A stretch of 39,149 nucleotides of DNA from Utricularia gibba (GCA_002189035.1 NEEC01000077.1:1-39149), one strand, 5' to 3'. Shown: positions 11,888-23,908, counted from the stretch's first letter. Translations and numbers: made by a program. The notes: generated by a model not told the origin, from the letters alone.

Positions 11888-13559
11888 GCTCCGCCGCGTC
11901 GCGCTGAAACCTCCATTGTGTGTACAGTGTGTGTGAATTCGAGGTTCCACTCCTCCTTAATCTTTCCTTTGCATGGATCATCCAAGTGGGTGGCTTTTGT
12001 ACAGTAATGAGCGCCTAATGAGAAGTAAATTGAACAATCTCGGGGGCATACTTGAAACCACCATACCTGCGTTCACCAGGCGTAACCAGTATCAGAATCG
12101 GAGCTCATTGTCACCTCTGCGCGAAGAAGACAATGGCGGTCGACTGCATCATCAACCAACGCGTTTTCACTTTGGGCATCGCTTGGAAGCGAAAGGCGGA
12201 GCGAAATCGACGGCTCGGCGACAGAGACGACAAATCCAACCGTTGAGATTCGGAGGTTTTAGTTAAGGACCATATTTTTAATTTTAGGATGTCTACATCA
12301 GTCCGGCGCACGTGCAAATCTCGTGACTCTCCTTCGTCCCCGTTTAAAGGAAACCCGACCCGTTTATTAAGCCCATTTAAAAACCAATTAACTAACTAAA
12401 GCCCGTTTAAAACATGAATTAAGTGACTAAAGGCCCATTTAATTAACTAATCTTGTGCGTACGCATATTCCTATTTTTATTAAAAATTAATAAAAATGTA
12501 ATAATTCACGCTGTCCAAATCATATAATTTCAAAGTTCGTTTCGAATCTATTCTTCTTGTTTGTTATTATTGCCATTGTGTACTTTGAATTCAAATCTCA
12601 ATTTATCTATTATCGTTGAAAAATATTAATTTATTTTTTCAAAATTAGGAAATTTTATAGATTTGTAATATGTGTTGACTTTTATGACCGTGAAATCTGA
12701 CTATTTTTTTATAATTCATTTTTTGTTCAATTTTTTTCCAAATATTCACAAGTTCAACTGGCTTGGTTTTATTAGATTATTTTTATTCAATAAATAATAA
12801 TGAATACTACTTGTTTGCATGGAAATATTTTATTTAAAATATACCTGTAAGAGAGTGTTTTGTTAATTGGAATGAGATAAAATATTTAATTTATTTTAAT
12901 TTATATAAATAAATATTTTTTAGATATTATTTAATTAGTAAGATAAAAAAAATTGAATTAAATGATGTTAAATAAAATAAAGAAGGCATAGTTTTAAATA
13001 ATTCCATATACATTGAATTAAAAAAATTACGTAATCCCAAATTTATTTTAATATATGAAATAAACATCATATAATTTGTAATCTTATATTTGTGTGGGTC
13101 CCAGATAGGAATAAGGCAATAAATTGACAATTGAAAAATAATATTCTTTGTTGTGGGGAGGAAACATCCTCGAATGCATGTGGAAGGTCACGCTGTGTGT
13201 GTGCAAGGGCATGTTACTCCTTAAGATCATGTGACTTTCCCTTGTCCTGATCCGACAAAACGCATCACCATTCAACACGCCTATCCATCTCTTGGAAGGA
13301 TTGTGATCTTCTTTTGTTGCCACAAGGAAACAAAACGGAGCTTTCTTTGTCTGTATGATTGATTCTCTTGCAACCACGTGTGAATTGGCATGAAAACAAG
13401 AACAGGGTAACCGCAGATATGTGAAAAAGAGCCAAGTTCACAGTACACAAGAATGGAAGAAGAAGCAGAAAGAAGCTATGGTTTTCTTCCCATCTCAGAA
13501 GCTGTTGCTGGAAAGACCAAAATACCTTCACAAGACATGCATCTTGTGTAATCTCATGC
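11888..13559. other. Intergenic spacer after the zinc-finger gene
   Basis: The first few hundred bases should include the 3' UTR of the zinc-finger gene. Short frames at 11973-12317 show no domain. At about 12355-12450 three units of a degenerate repeat carry AAGCCCATTTA-like cores (two GCCCATTTA, one GCCCGTTTA) separated by AATTAACTAA-like spacers. The rest is AT-rich. The segment near 13150-13559 probably holds the 3' UTR of the receptor kinase. Confidence 0.5.
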
Positions 13560-16020
13560 TCATGGGAAAACGCAGAGGATTTTATGTACAGGCGGCGGGA
13601 GGGATGAATCTGTCATCCTGAGGGAACCTCCCAGATCAGAAGGCACCAAGGGTATGAACGAGTGTAGCACATCTGTTATCAGCGGCCTGTAGCTTGGCTC
13701 CGGTTGAACGCAGAGCACGGCTATGGCTGCTACCTGGAAAAGATGCAGAGTTCATGAACTGGATTTATGAGCAGAAGAGAAGAGAAGAGATGGGTTTACT
13801 TGATACAAGTGCTTCAGGTCCATGGTGTTTCTGATGGAGGGATCCACCAAACTGGGGAGCTTTGATCTGTCTGTAAGCTGGGGCATTGCCTGTTTTCCAA
13901 GGGGGAGATCAGAATGAAGAGGGGAGACATGTAATGACACAAACAGACAGCTTACCCATTCGACTATGGATTGGCATCGTGATTCACCAACTTTCTCCAC
14001 TCGACTCCTTCCGATCAGGAGCTCCAGAAGAACCACACCAAACGCATACACATCACTCTTGTCAGTAAGCTTACCTGATAAGATGGATACACAGATTGAT
14101 TAGTGAATCATGTGCACAAGAGCTAATGACTTTTCACTTTGATGTCTTGGGCTCGACCAAAAAACATCAATTGTACAATGGTTTGTCTTTACACTAAGGC
14201 ATGGCTGCCACATGCAAGAACGAACATAATGCGCTATCCACTAATCAGAATGCTGTAGACACTGATTTCATGCTGAAGTTGAGTGATCTTACCATTGAGA
14301 AGGTACTCTGGGGCTACATACCCTGCCCTTCCTGAGAGCTTGATAGCTGCTTTGTTCGAGTTTCCTCCAGCTACTGCTAGACCAAAATCAGAAAGCTGGA
14401 CCATGACCAAAACATACAAAAAAAAATCACTGATACTGAAAGGATGAAATAACAAGAAAAAGCTACTGATGGGGTTCTATTAAAGCACCTTGGCATTGAA
14501 ATTGGAATCAAGCAGAATATTGGAGGATCTGAGGTTTCGGTGAATCACTAGAGGATCACAGCGCTCGTGCAGGTATTCAAGCCCTCTGAACAAGTATTCA
14601 TTAAGTTAACCGGCTCCAGGAAAAAAATCTTGAGATGTGAGTATCCTACCTAGCAACATCTAATGCGATTTTCATCCTCAAATGCCATGAAAATGATGAT
14701 CTTCGAAAAGGTCCTGATGCCAATGAACAAAAAAAAAATGAATACACCAGCAGCATCTCAACTATATGCATTCTCTTGACATTGAGAGCAAATTTGATAC
14801 CATGCAAATGGAACTCAAGAGAACCATTCTCCATCATTTCGTAAACAAGAAACCGTGCTTCTCCATATAAACAGTATCCCAAAAGGGACACTATGTTCTG
14901 ATGCTCAAGTCTGGTCAACCATTTGAGCTCATTCTGGGAGTATAGCAAGGAATTTAAAGTGAGCAATGCACATCATTTGAAAGCTTGAAGAATTATTCAG
15001 AACTCAAACCTCAAACTCTTTCTGGGCTTCCTGTCCATCACCAGCTATTTTCTTAACAGCAGCACTATAATCAGCGCTGAAATGAGCCTTATATACCCTC
15101 CCTGATCCACTCTCACTAATGACATTTGCTTCATTGAAATTGCTAGTAGCTGCAACTAACACCTGATAATCAATTGGACTAATCGAATCCTTCTTCCCAT
15201 TTGCTTTCAAATAACTGAACTTCTCCAAAATGGGACCGAAAGAAATGCTCTTTGCTGTGTCTGCGATTAATCGGACTTAATTCAATACACATACTAGAAA
15301 TGACGGCGGAGTTCTGTTGAAACATACCTGATTCTTGGTTTGAACTTTTCAGCTTTTTCAATCTGTATATGGAAAAACAAGACAACAGAAGCAGAATCCC
15401 ACCAAGAAGTGATGAAGAAACAACGAGGGCAATAAGTATTTTCTTGTTCAAATCCGGGTGGTGCACCACTTTGAGCACTGCAATCAATAATCGATCCAGA
15501 AGAAATGAATTCAGCATAAAGATGATTAATAAACAACAAACATACAAAAATGGGAGCACCCAGTAAAATATAAACAAAAAGAAAGAGAGAAAGTGAAAAA
15601 GTTAAACCACGTAAAGATAGCCATTCGTTTAAAAATTGCAATTTTCCCTAGAAGATAATTTCTGGAGAAAGCAAACAAGGTCAATGGGTCAATCATTGGA
15701 ATTTCATGTACATTCATCGATCCTGGGTTTCCGAAACTTGAAAAGAGATTGGCTAAAACTATCATACTTGAAGTGAGGCCAGAAGTTTTAGCACTTAAAA
15801 AAAGACTGAAGCAAGAAACTGAATGCAGTGTGAAACTACCTGGAGTACTAGCCACAACATCAGAAGCATTCTTATTAAATACAGGATCTTTTTCGGTCGG
15901 AAGAACAGGGTCGGAAACTGGGGGGTCAGGACTTAGTTGAACAGGAGCCGGAAACGAAAGAGAACCCAGAACCCAAGTGGGTACCAGCAACAAAAGCAGA
16001 AGCTTCACTTTCATTCTCAT
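13560..16020 (-). CDS. Receptor-like protein kinase with short ectodomain, HRN in the catalytic loop
   Basis: Ten GT-AG exons: 15840-16020, 15328-15477, 15010-15260, 14801-14933, 14650-14713, 14489-14585, 14293-14395, 13956-14074, 13800-13889, 13560-13733; 453 residues, no frame break. A signal peptide (about 1-22) precedes a proline-rich ectodomain of only about 50 residues, a membrane span (about 74-98) with RLKKLK stop-transfer, and a cytoplasmic kinase. Seen: VAIK-type lysine K180 in AAVKK, DFG 295-297, APE 320-322, [14 protein letters not shown], and the signature end [33 protein letters not shown], which I associate with the At2g25220/At4g32000/At5g11020 subfamily. Odd points: HRD is HRN (N277), and the nucleotide loop is S-E-S-G-S-G (159-164), lacking the first two glycines. 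It may be a weak kinase or pseudokinase receptor. Ligand unknown. Confidence 0.9.
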
Positions 16021-19000
16021 TCGCTCCAAAAAACAAAAAACAAATTTCTCGGGTAGAAAGAGAAGCTCCTGTTATTCCTTCCTCAGAAATTCAAATTCGA
16101 AATCGTGGTTTTAAGAGGCGGGGTGCGTGGTGAAATGCGGTGCCTGAAACTTTTGTTCCTTTGAATGCCTGGACAGCAGTTGTTTTTGCAGTAAATTGGT
16201 CTCGCTATTTTGCTGCAGTCTTTATGCCAACAGCGCGAGCGAGGACTGAAACAAGGTCAGGGAAAAGCAATAAGACCACCCCTTTTTCGATGGCCGTAAG
16301 AAGAAAGAAAGACAGGCAGGCAAATGCATCGAAATCAAAATCATGTGGCAGCCATTAAAGATGAAAGGCTCCCTTCCCCTTCCCTCCCTCCAGCTCTCTC
16401 AAGTACAAGTTCTTCCTAAACAGAATATATTAATTATATTAACGTTGCGTATTAAATGTCGAAATTTTAAATTTTAAAAAATAAAAAAATAGGGATTCAG
16501 TGACGATTCGAGCAATGCATTAATCCAAGTGATTATCACATAATTAAGTATTAATTCTGGACGTGTCGCCCACGCGCGGCCTCACCATGCCCGTGATGAG
16601 CGGCGCCTCTTTAGATCAGGTTTTTTAAATGAAGCTTCAATCGAGGGCTAATTAAGTCATTTCCTATATAAAATGATCAATTTCAGTATTAATTTTTTAA
16701 GAAAAAAAACTTATGTGTAACTATTTTTTTTTTAAATGGTATGTGGGCAAGTAAATTTAGGATTAGACCAGTTTCTAAGACACATGACATGTTCAACCAT
16801 TTTCAACCTTTCTTGAAACCACCTTACCTTTCTTTCTAAATTGGGCAACCTAGAGTAACTGCATCAAAAGGATTCTAAATTTGTGACATATTTCTAACTA
16901 AAAAAATTATATGAATTTAGACGAGTTTAAAATAGTGATTATAAATTATAGGATGTTTATTTCATAGACTTAAATAAAATTGTAATTTTTTAATTTCATA
17001 TATAAGAATTTATTTAAAGGCACGTTCCTTATTAGGTTACCTATTACGAATTGTTTTTATATTTAAAATACAATTCGAATCTCACTAACTAAACATTATA
17101 TGTAAAAAAAAGGCTAATCCCTCTGGATCAACCACTCACTAAGGGAAACTCCATCAATATCCCACATCGACTGAAAAATGGATGAAAATCTCCACACCAA
17201 CTTCAATTCAATGGTGAACTTTTCACCTCTTTCGATGAAGAAGTTGTAATGAAAATGTTTGATACAAATATTTTACTACTAGTATTTGGTGAAAAAGTGG
17301 TAACTATTCAAGATAAAATCGTAAAATATTATAGTATATAGAAAAATATGATGTGGATTAAAAATTATAATATAAGATAAGAAAAATAGTAAAAGATTAG
17401 AGATTGATATGATTTTCCCAAATCTCGTATAATCCATCCATCACGCATGTGTACCCTTTGTTTCTGGTTCGAGAGATATCTGTCTTTGGCAAGAAGAGTG
17501 GCATATCTGTAACTAAGTACTTGAGAGGGTCCCACACATTGGACACCTTCATCTCATGCCATAACGCCAACAACTAACTAACTTGGTGCTAGAGGGTGAT
17601 GAAACATATCATCATGGACCTATCTATGCCTAGGACACATTCATGTGCACACACAGCAGCCATACCATACCCAACCTGTGTGTCTTCTTGGCCTCTCCCT
17701 GTTTCCATGCTCAAGAACAGAGACAAGGATTTGGGAGGGAGAAGAATAGCGTCATCTCCAGCCCACTGTCTCTGCCCTGCCCTTTGGTTAATGCACCAAA
17801 CTCGGACCCGCATCGCGTCACACCTCCAGCACCTGCCTGCCTCTCTGTGATGTGTACGTAACAAGGAGAATGGATGATATTGTTCTTGGATATTTGGCAT
17901 TAACTGCTGCACCTTTTTTTTAATGTATTTATGTGAATTATTATTTCAAGTGGTCTGGCTTCAGTATTTAAATATGTTGAAGGTGGTCCATGTCTTTTTT
18001 TAACTGGAAAAGAATTTAAAATTTGCGTTTGTCCTATTTTTCGAAAAGAATTTTTTAAGAAATGATTATAATAAATTATTTATTCAATTTTTTAAAAAAA
18101 TTCAGAATTTCTAAATTGATGTCCCTTTTAAAGCAGAAATCGTTCGTTTTTTTATATCAGTAGAAATCATTTGTGTTGAATAATAAACTACTTTTGGAAC
18201 GTTTTTTTTTTTAATATAAGAACTTGAGATACAAAGAATTCATTTAGTAGAATGTTTTTTTTATTATAAGTGGAATTATCCAGAAAAAATTAGTTGAGGA
18301 CATATGGGTGTGCTTTGGAAGAATTGTTATTTAAGGAGGAATTATTCATTAAATATTTTTATATAAAATCTTATAATTTAATTATTAAAATGCTCAGAAT
18401 ATACAATTGGAGAGATACTGTTTTGAAATAAAAAGAATAATATTGTATTTTATCATTATGTTATTAATTAATTCCATTTGATATATGAGCACTAACTTAT
18501 GTTTTAACATAAGTAATAAATAATATATTATTATCTAGTAAATGTGTGATTAACATATGTTATTCAACATAAAGTAATCTTTTGAATTCTACCAAACAAG
18601 CCATAATGTAGCAGATAAACATACCCCCAATCCATAATTCATTATGCTTCAATTAAATTGTTTTCCTTACTTCAGAAGCATAATTGAAGTTGAACATTTT
18701 CATGTGCAATAGTAGTTGATTTGAGCACCAACTCTCTTATCACATGGGCAGAGGCAAAGATCAACTTAACTCCATCCTTGTACTTCAGAGGCAAGAATCA
18801 AAAATCTCAAATATTAATTGATTTTTTTCTTAATTAAGAAGAACTATCCCTGCACTGCACATGGGTGGTTGATTTGAGCACCAAATGTCTTATTACATGT
18901 GGCACACTTTGGTTTGAATGTGTGATAATCCTCAATCCCATGACGTTAATAAATAAATTACATATTTATCCATATTTTTAATAATTATATTTTACAAATT

Positions 19001-19396
19001 GATAATTTGAAAATATCTTTTATATATCATTTGTATTATAAAAATATTATACGCTTGTTAAATTATAATTAACGTTATTGATTTAATTTAAATATATTTA
19101 TTTTAAAATTATAATTTAAAAATTAAAGGTAATTAAATTATTCATAAGTATATAATCATAATGTTAATTTTAGAACTATTTCTCGAAAATCATTTTTTAT
19201 AAAATATTGAAGTAATTCTGAAAAATTAATTATCATAAAATAGAATTTAATATACGCTTAAAAATATAATTATTTATATTTAGAATTATTTCAAGTATAG
19301 TTGATCATGATAGTTTCCAAATGTTGCTCAGATCTCATGTGATGTCATAAGAGAGTCGGTTGTTCTCCACCCATGGATCTCATGAACTGTCAAGAG
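16021..19396. other. Long AT-rich spacer upstream of the terpene synthases
   Basis: The first few hundred bases should be the leader and promoter of the receptor kinase. A GC-richer patch at about 17440-17880 has overlapping short frames on both strands without domains; I call no gene. A lone snRNA-type USE lies at 17159-17169. The rest is strongly AT-rich. Two related segments, about 18715-18760 and 18863-18945, share a TTGATTTGAGCACCAA core. The second also matches the sequence upstream of the second terpene synthase and so belongs to the duplicated unit. Confidence 0.55.
17159..17169 (+). promoter_or_regulatory. Exact match to plant snRNA upstream sequence element (USE)
   Basis: The 11-mer ATCCCACATCG matches the plant U-snRNA consensus RTCCCACATCG exactly. 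No TATA box stands at the spacing expected for pol II or pol III snRNA genes (about 23-34 bp downstream), and I recognise no snRNA after it. The same string occurs in some plant retroelement LTRs, so it may be a transposon trace. Confidence 0.35.
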
Positions 19397-19405
19397 TCTA
19401 TATAA
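19397..19405 (+). promoter_or_regulatory. TATA box of first terpene synthase
   Basis: TCTATATAA lies 58 bp before the chosen ATG at 19463. The corresponding box in the second copy has the same AGTCTATATA context, which supports it. Confidence 0.6.
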
Positions 19406-19462
19406 TGTGATGCCTGTTCCAACATTCGAGCAATGCGAGCTCATACACTGAAAGAGGTTGAA

Positions 19463-21679
19463 ATGGCTTTGGGTATTGCAAGCAGTCTTCCTTTTGTATG
19501 CAATGCCAACGCCATGTCTCGCAGATGGTGTGCAGCAAAACCTACGCCTGTTATTCTGTGTAAATCTGGATGTTTTGATAATCAGGTTTCGATAGAGCGG
19601 CGGTCAGGAAATTTTAAGAAGACAAGATGGGAGTTTGATTACATTCAATCAGTGAACAGCGCGTTCCTGGTACGTCCCTACGACGGCTTGGTTTGGGTTT
19701 TGATAAGCAACAGATAGAACAAGTGTATTTTTTTTGGTTTTGCTTGAGTCATCTTCTTTTCTGCATGCATAATTTTGTCTTGATACAGGATGAGGAGCAC
19801 AGAGAGAGAGCAACAGAGCTTGAGGGTAAGATAAAGATTTTACTGAAGGATGTAGAGATGAGCAAGCTCAAGAAGCTGGAGTTGGTGGATACATTGCAAA
19901 ACCTGGGGATTTCCTACTTATTTGAAGCAGATATAATGAGAATAATGGAGTATGTACAGGAACACAGACATTGCAACAATGATGAGAGGGCTGAAAGAGA
20001 TTTGTACTCTACCTCCATTGAATTCAGATTGTTAAGACAACATGGGTTTCACATCTCTCCAGGTACTGAGTCAACTTGTCTTTCAATCCACGTTTTTCGT
20101 ATCTTGAATATGACAGGAAGTATTCTTTACAGAAGTATTTGATGCATTTATCAAGGAAAACGGTGAATTTGATCCACTCCTCAATGATGATACGAAAGGA
20201 TTGTTGGAGCTTTACGAGGCCTCCTTCTTGTCCTTCGATGGTGAAGAAACAATGGATCTTGCTAGAGAATTCGCCTCAGTTGCCCTACACAGCTATCTCA
20301 AAAAGGGTTGCTATAACCATGATGAGGCATCTTCTCTTCGTATTCAATATGCACTCCAGCGTCCATTACACTGGAGAGCTGATAGACCAAAGGCTAGATG
20401 GTTCATTGACTGGCATAAAAGAAACACAGATCAGAAGCATCCAGTGGTTCTTCAACTTGCAAAACTCAACTTCAACATTGTCCAGGCGCACTATCAGCAA
20501 GAACTCAAACATGTTGCAAGGCAATCACAAACTTTTCTTTTTCTCTTTTCTTGAAAAACACTTTACAGTGTTTCTATGCAGGTGGTGGGATGAAGCAGGT
20601 TTGGCTAAAAAGCTACCTTTTGCGAGGGATAGAGTTGTGGAGTGTTATATCATTGCTCATGGATCGCTTATTCAACCTCACCATCGATTTTTGAGGATAA
20701 TGAGTGCAAAACATTTTGCCATTGGCACAGCATTTGATGACATTTTCGATGTTTATGGAACACGTGAAGAACTGCAACTACTCCACAATGCCATCCAAAG
20801 GTCATTTTCGAATCATGATGTCTTGCCTGGCAACATGAAGAATTCAATTCTGATTGTCTATACTTGCAGTTGGGATATTGATGACATCAACAAGCTTCCT
20901 GGTTACATGAGAATCTGCTTTGATCAGATAGACTTCTTGATCAAAGAGATTGCAGAGCATGTTCAAAGAACGCAAGGCCTTGTTATCACTCCATTTCTCA
21001 GGAAAGCGGTGAGCATTGGCTGACATTGTAAGCTTTTAAAACATTAACGTTGATGGCCACTACGCTGCAGTGGGCAGACATATCCAACGCATTCATGCAA
21101 GAAGCCACATGGTACTTCAATGGTCAGTCTCCTTCCATGGAAGAGTACATGGAAAATGGATGGAGATCTAGCGGGATTACTCTGTTATTATCAACCGCCT
21201 TCATTCTCCTCGCAAATCCCATCAACGTTGAGGAGGTTGAAGCCTTTTTGTCATATGATGATGCCACAAGATACTCAGGGATTATCTCTCGCCTTGCAAA
21301 TGATCTTGCAACATCCTCGGTTCGTATGCAGTCTGCCCTTTTTGGGACACGCACACCTATCTAACCACAATGTTTTAATGTCTTTACATAGGACGAGATG
21401 AAACGAGGAGACGCTCCAAAATCACTGGAGACTTACATGCATGACACCGGAGCATCCATTGACGAAGCACAAGAGTACCTGAAGCTCCTGAGGTTGCAAG
21501 CATGGAAGAAGTTGAACAGGGAACTTGCAGATTCACGTTTCCCTGGGGAATTCATAAAGCTTGTGCTTGAACAGACGAGAATAGTTCTCTTTATGTATGC
21601 TGAAGGTGATGGCCTTGGAATGCAGGCTACTCCTACCACCAAGGCCTTCTCTCAACTTCTGTTTGAGCCCGTCGTCTAG
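19463..21679 (+). CDS. Terpene synthase 1 (TPS-b type, plastid monoterpene/hemiterpene synthase)
   Basis: Seven exons: 19463-19669, 19789-20062, 20133-20520, 20582-20800, 20870-21008, 21071-21319, 21392-21679; 587 residues. Exons 4 (219 bp), 5 (139 bp) and 6 (249 bp) match the standard angiosperm TPS pattern. A putative plastid transit peptide (about 1-45) precedes RRX8W (R46, R47, W56), the mark of cyclising monoterpene synthases. The N-terminal alpha-barrel is in exons 2-3; RxR is at 305-307, DDIFD (342-346) binds magnesium, and NDLATSSDE (486-494) is the second metal site. The usual substrate is geranyl diphosphate (DMAPP in isoprene synthases); the product cannot be read from sequence. 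An in-frame upstream ATG at 19433 could add 10 residues, but copy 2 has ACG there, so 19463 is preferred. Intron 3 (20521-20581) is only 61 bp with a GC donor; if retained, translation stops at 20554. Confidence 0.92.
20008..20733 (+). repeat. Gene-conversion-like identical tract, copy in TPS1
   Basis: By direct comparison, these 726 bp appear identical to 24500-25225, including introns 2 and 3. Differences resume immediately on both sides (C/T at 20007, T/A at 20734). Confidence 0.85.
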
Positions 21680-23325
21680 AGGTAAAGTATAAAGAATGCT
21701 ATTTGCATTGTTTCATCTTTCTTCCAATGATATTTGGAATAATTTCCTATTTTTTAAAAAAAGATTTCAAAAGTAATTTTTTTTATCAAATACGAATGAA
21801 TTATAATCTCATAAATCGAATCCTCGTGTACTCGAATGTGTTTTGAGTACATAGTTTTTAAATATTATTGTATGCTAACGAATCATATAGTTTTTATTTT
21901 TTAAAAAAACGTAATATTTTTGTTTTATACTTAGAACCTCACCTATTTGAAATGCATAGTTTCTAGATATGATTGGAGGGTAACCGTTGATTGTAAGGAT
22001 GAAAAGAATGTTACCAAAGTAGTAGTTAGCATCAGTATGGCCCTCTGCAAAATAAATGTTTGTAAAATAACTCTATTCTGTAATCCTTAGTAAAATAGTC
22101 CTGTTTTATTAAAATAGTTATTTTCCTCAATATTTATTTAATTCAATATATAAAGACATTAATTCATAAAGATAATCGATAAATATAATTATTTTTTATT
22201 TGATAGAAAATTTATTTTAAACTATAACTTTTTATTAAATATAAATAATAATTATGTATAATTCACCAAATAAGAGCATGGAATCATAACCTTCATAATA
22301 CACACGGAAAAGATGTAGGTTTTATAACTCTTATCATATGGCTTAAAGGGTTTGCAAAAATAAATGTATATTTATATTTTATTTATAGAAAGTATATTTT
22401 ACATTAATGTTTAACAAAATTATTTGATAAAAACATATTTATTAAATACATTTTTATTATAAAATCTCCATTATCCAAAATCATACTAATATATAAGATT
22501 AAATATTAATTTATTTGATAATTTATCATATAATGAAACCATCACAATAATATTAATTAAAAATTTATTTTATGAAAAGTAGAATAAAGCTTCTTAACTA
22601 ACAAGTAGACAAATAGGGACATTTTGATAATGTATCTAATATTGAGAGATGATTGAAATTTGGGTATTGTATTAGGGCTTACGGCATAAAATGTCCTCTC
22701 AATAAATGCTGCTGTGGGGGAGGTGCAAATGACCCAACCAACAATCTGGTTTACTAACCACGTAATTGTTTATAATAATTTATTATTTTTGAATCAATAT
22801 TTTAAAAACGGGTTAAACCTATTGAACCATTTAATTATGGTTTTGGGTTAAATTCTTTTTAAAATGAGTTGAACTGGGTTCATTAATTTTTAATTATATT
22901 TATAAATATATTAAAATATTATTGTAAAATCATATTTTAGATCATGTTTGGCAACTGGTATAAACAAGTATAAGCAATGATATATCTAATATTAAGATAC
23001 ATAATGCGTAATTGGTAATTGATATAATTTTTTTTGATATATTTATTTATCTTACTATAAGTATACATTTGTCCCATATGACGTAATTTCTTAAATTTAT
23101 CTTAATATTATAAATAAATTTATATCAAAATAATATATATCGATATAGCTATCAAATACGTATTTAATGTATCAAAATATTAACAATATATAAAATTAAA
23201 TATATATACATAAACAATTGATACAATTATATTAAAATTTTTTATATAAAATTATTTTAATCGTTTAATATCTCATTCAAATAATATATAATTCAAATAT
23301 AAATGTATATTTTTTTACCATCAAT

Positions 23326-23371
<46 letters not shown>

Positions 23372-23900
23372 ATGTGTGTATGTGTCAAATATTATAATAT
23401 CACTTATATTTGCTATTAATCATCTCCCTAAGGTATACATTAAAAAATTTTTAAAAAAAGAAAGAAAATAAATGTAAAATAATTGAATTAGATTCAACCT
23501 ATTAAAATAAGAGTTCACATTTACTCAGAACCATGGATAGAATCCATAGTTTTAAAACACTGGTTCCAATAATGGAATGAATAAATGTGCGACGCCCAGC
23601 CGGGACCATCGATATGCAGCCGGAGCGAGAGTGTTTTTGGTGGTTACGAAACCCCTAAAACAGGGCTAATTCCGAACCGGAATGACAAGCGTTTGCAAGT
23701 AGGTTGAGCAAAATTCGATTAATAACCAATTTGGGTTCGGTTTTAGTCAGTAATATTTGGTGTAAATCGGTTATCCAATTTTTTTTAGATAAATGGGTAG
23801 TCGATTTGAGCTTCAGATTTATCTATTTCCTGTGGGTACACGTTGGTTTGAACACCTGACCCCATGACGTTACTGTCTCTTCAGGTGTGATAAGAGAGTC
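21680..23900. other. Spacer between the two terpene synthases
   Basis: 21680-21986 is the duplicated 3' flank. Beyond that the sequence is AT-rich and unique to this spacer, with no gene. It includes the TA microsatellite at 23331-23369 and, from about 23793, the start of the second duplication unit. The short GC-richer piece at about 23585-23700 has no recognisable feature. Confidence 0.6.
23331..23369. repeat. TA dinucleotide microsatellite
   Basis: About 39 bp of uninterrupted TA alternation, followed by a short TGTGTGTATGTG imperfect tract. Confidence 0.9.
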
Positions 23901-23908
23901 TATATATT
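23901..23908 (+). promoter_or_regulatory. TATA box of second terpene synthase
   Basis: TATATATT preceded by GAGAGTC, 47 bp before the ATG at 23955. It aligns with the TATA box of the first copy. Confidence 0.55.

Larger units (their letters stand above)
18863..21986 (+). repeat. Tandem duplication unit A (first terpene synthase)
   Basis: Homologous to the segment 23793-26797. Similarity starts upstream of both genes (shared GATTTGAGC, TTGGTTTGAA and CCCATGACGTTA blocks) and continues past both stop codons to a shared block ending GATTGGAGGGTAACCG (to 21986 here, 26797 in unit B). Exon boundaries keep a constant offset of 4492 bp up to intron 5. Unit A has about 370 bp of extra AT-rich DNA at about 18949-19318. 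Confidence 0.8.

Noticed and set aside
15259-15327. Alternative reading through the second intron of the receptor kinase
   Set aside because: Splicing 15328 to 15260 (67-bp GT-AG intron) restores the family sequence SFGPILEKF; reading through loses the kinase frame.
17589-17912. 107-residue minus-strand frame with two plus-strand frames
   Set aside because: Composition is low in conserved features and there is no domain. I also compared the area by eye with common plant miRNAs and found no match.
20076-21023. 315-residue open frame spanning TPS1 exons 3-5
   Set aside because: It reads partly out of frame through exon 3 and only later coincides with the true exon 4 frame; the spliced seven-exon model explains the region.
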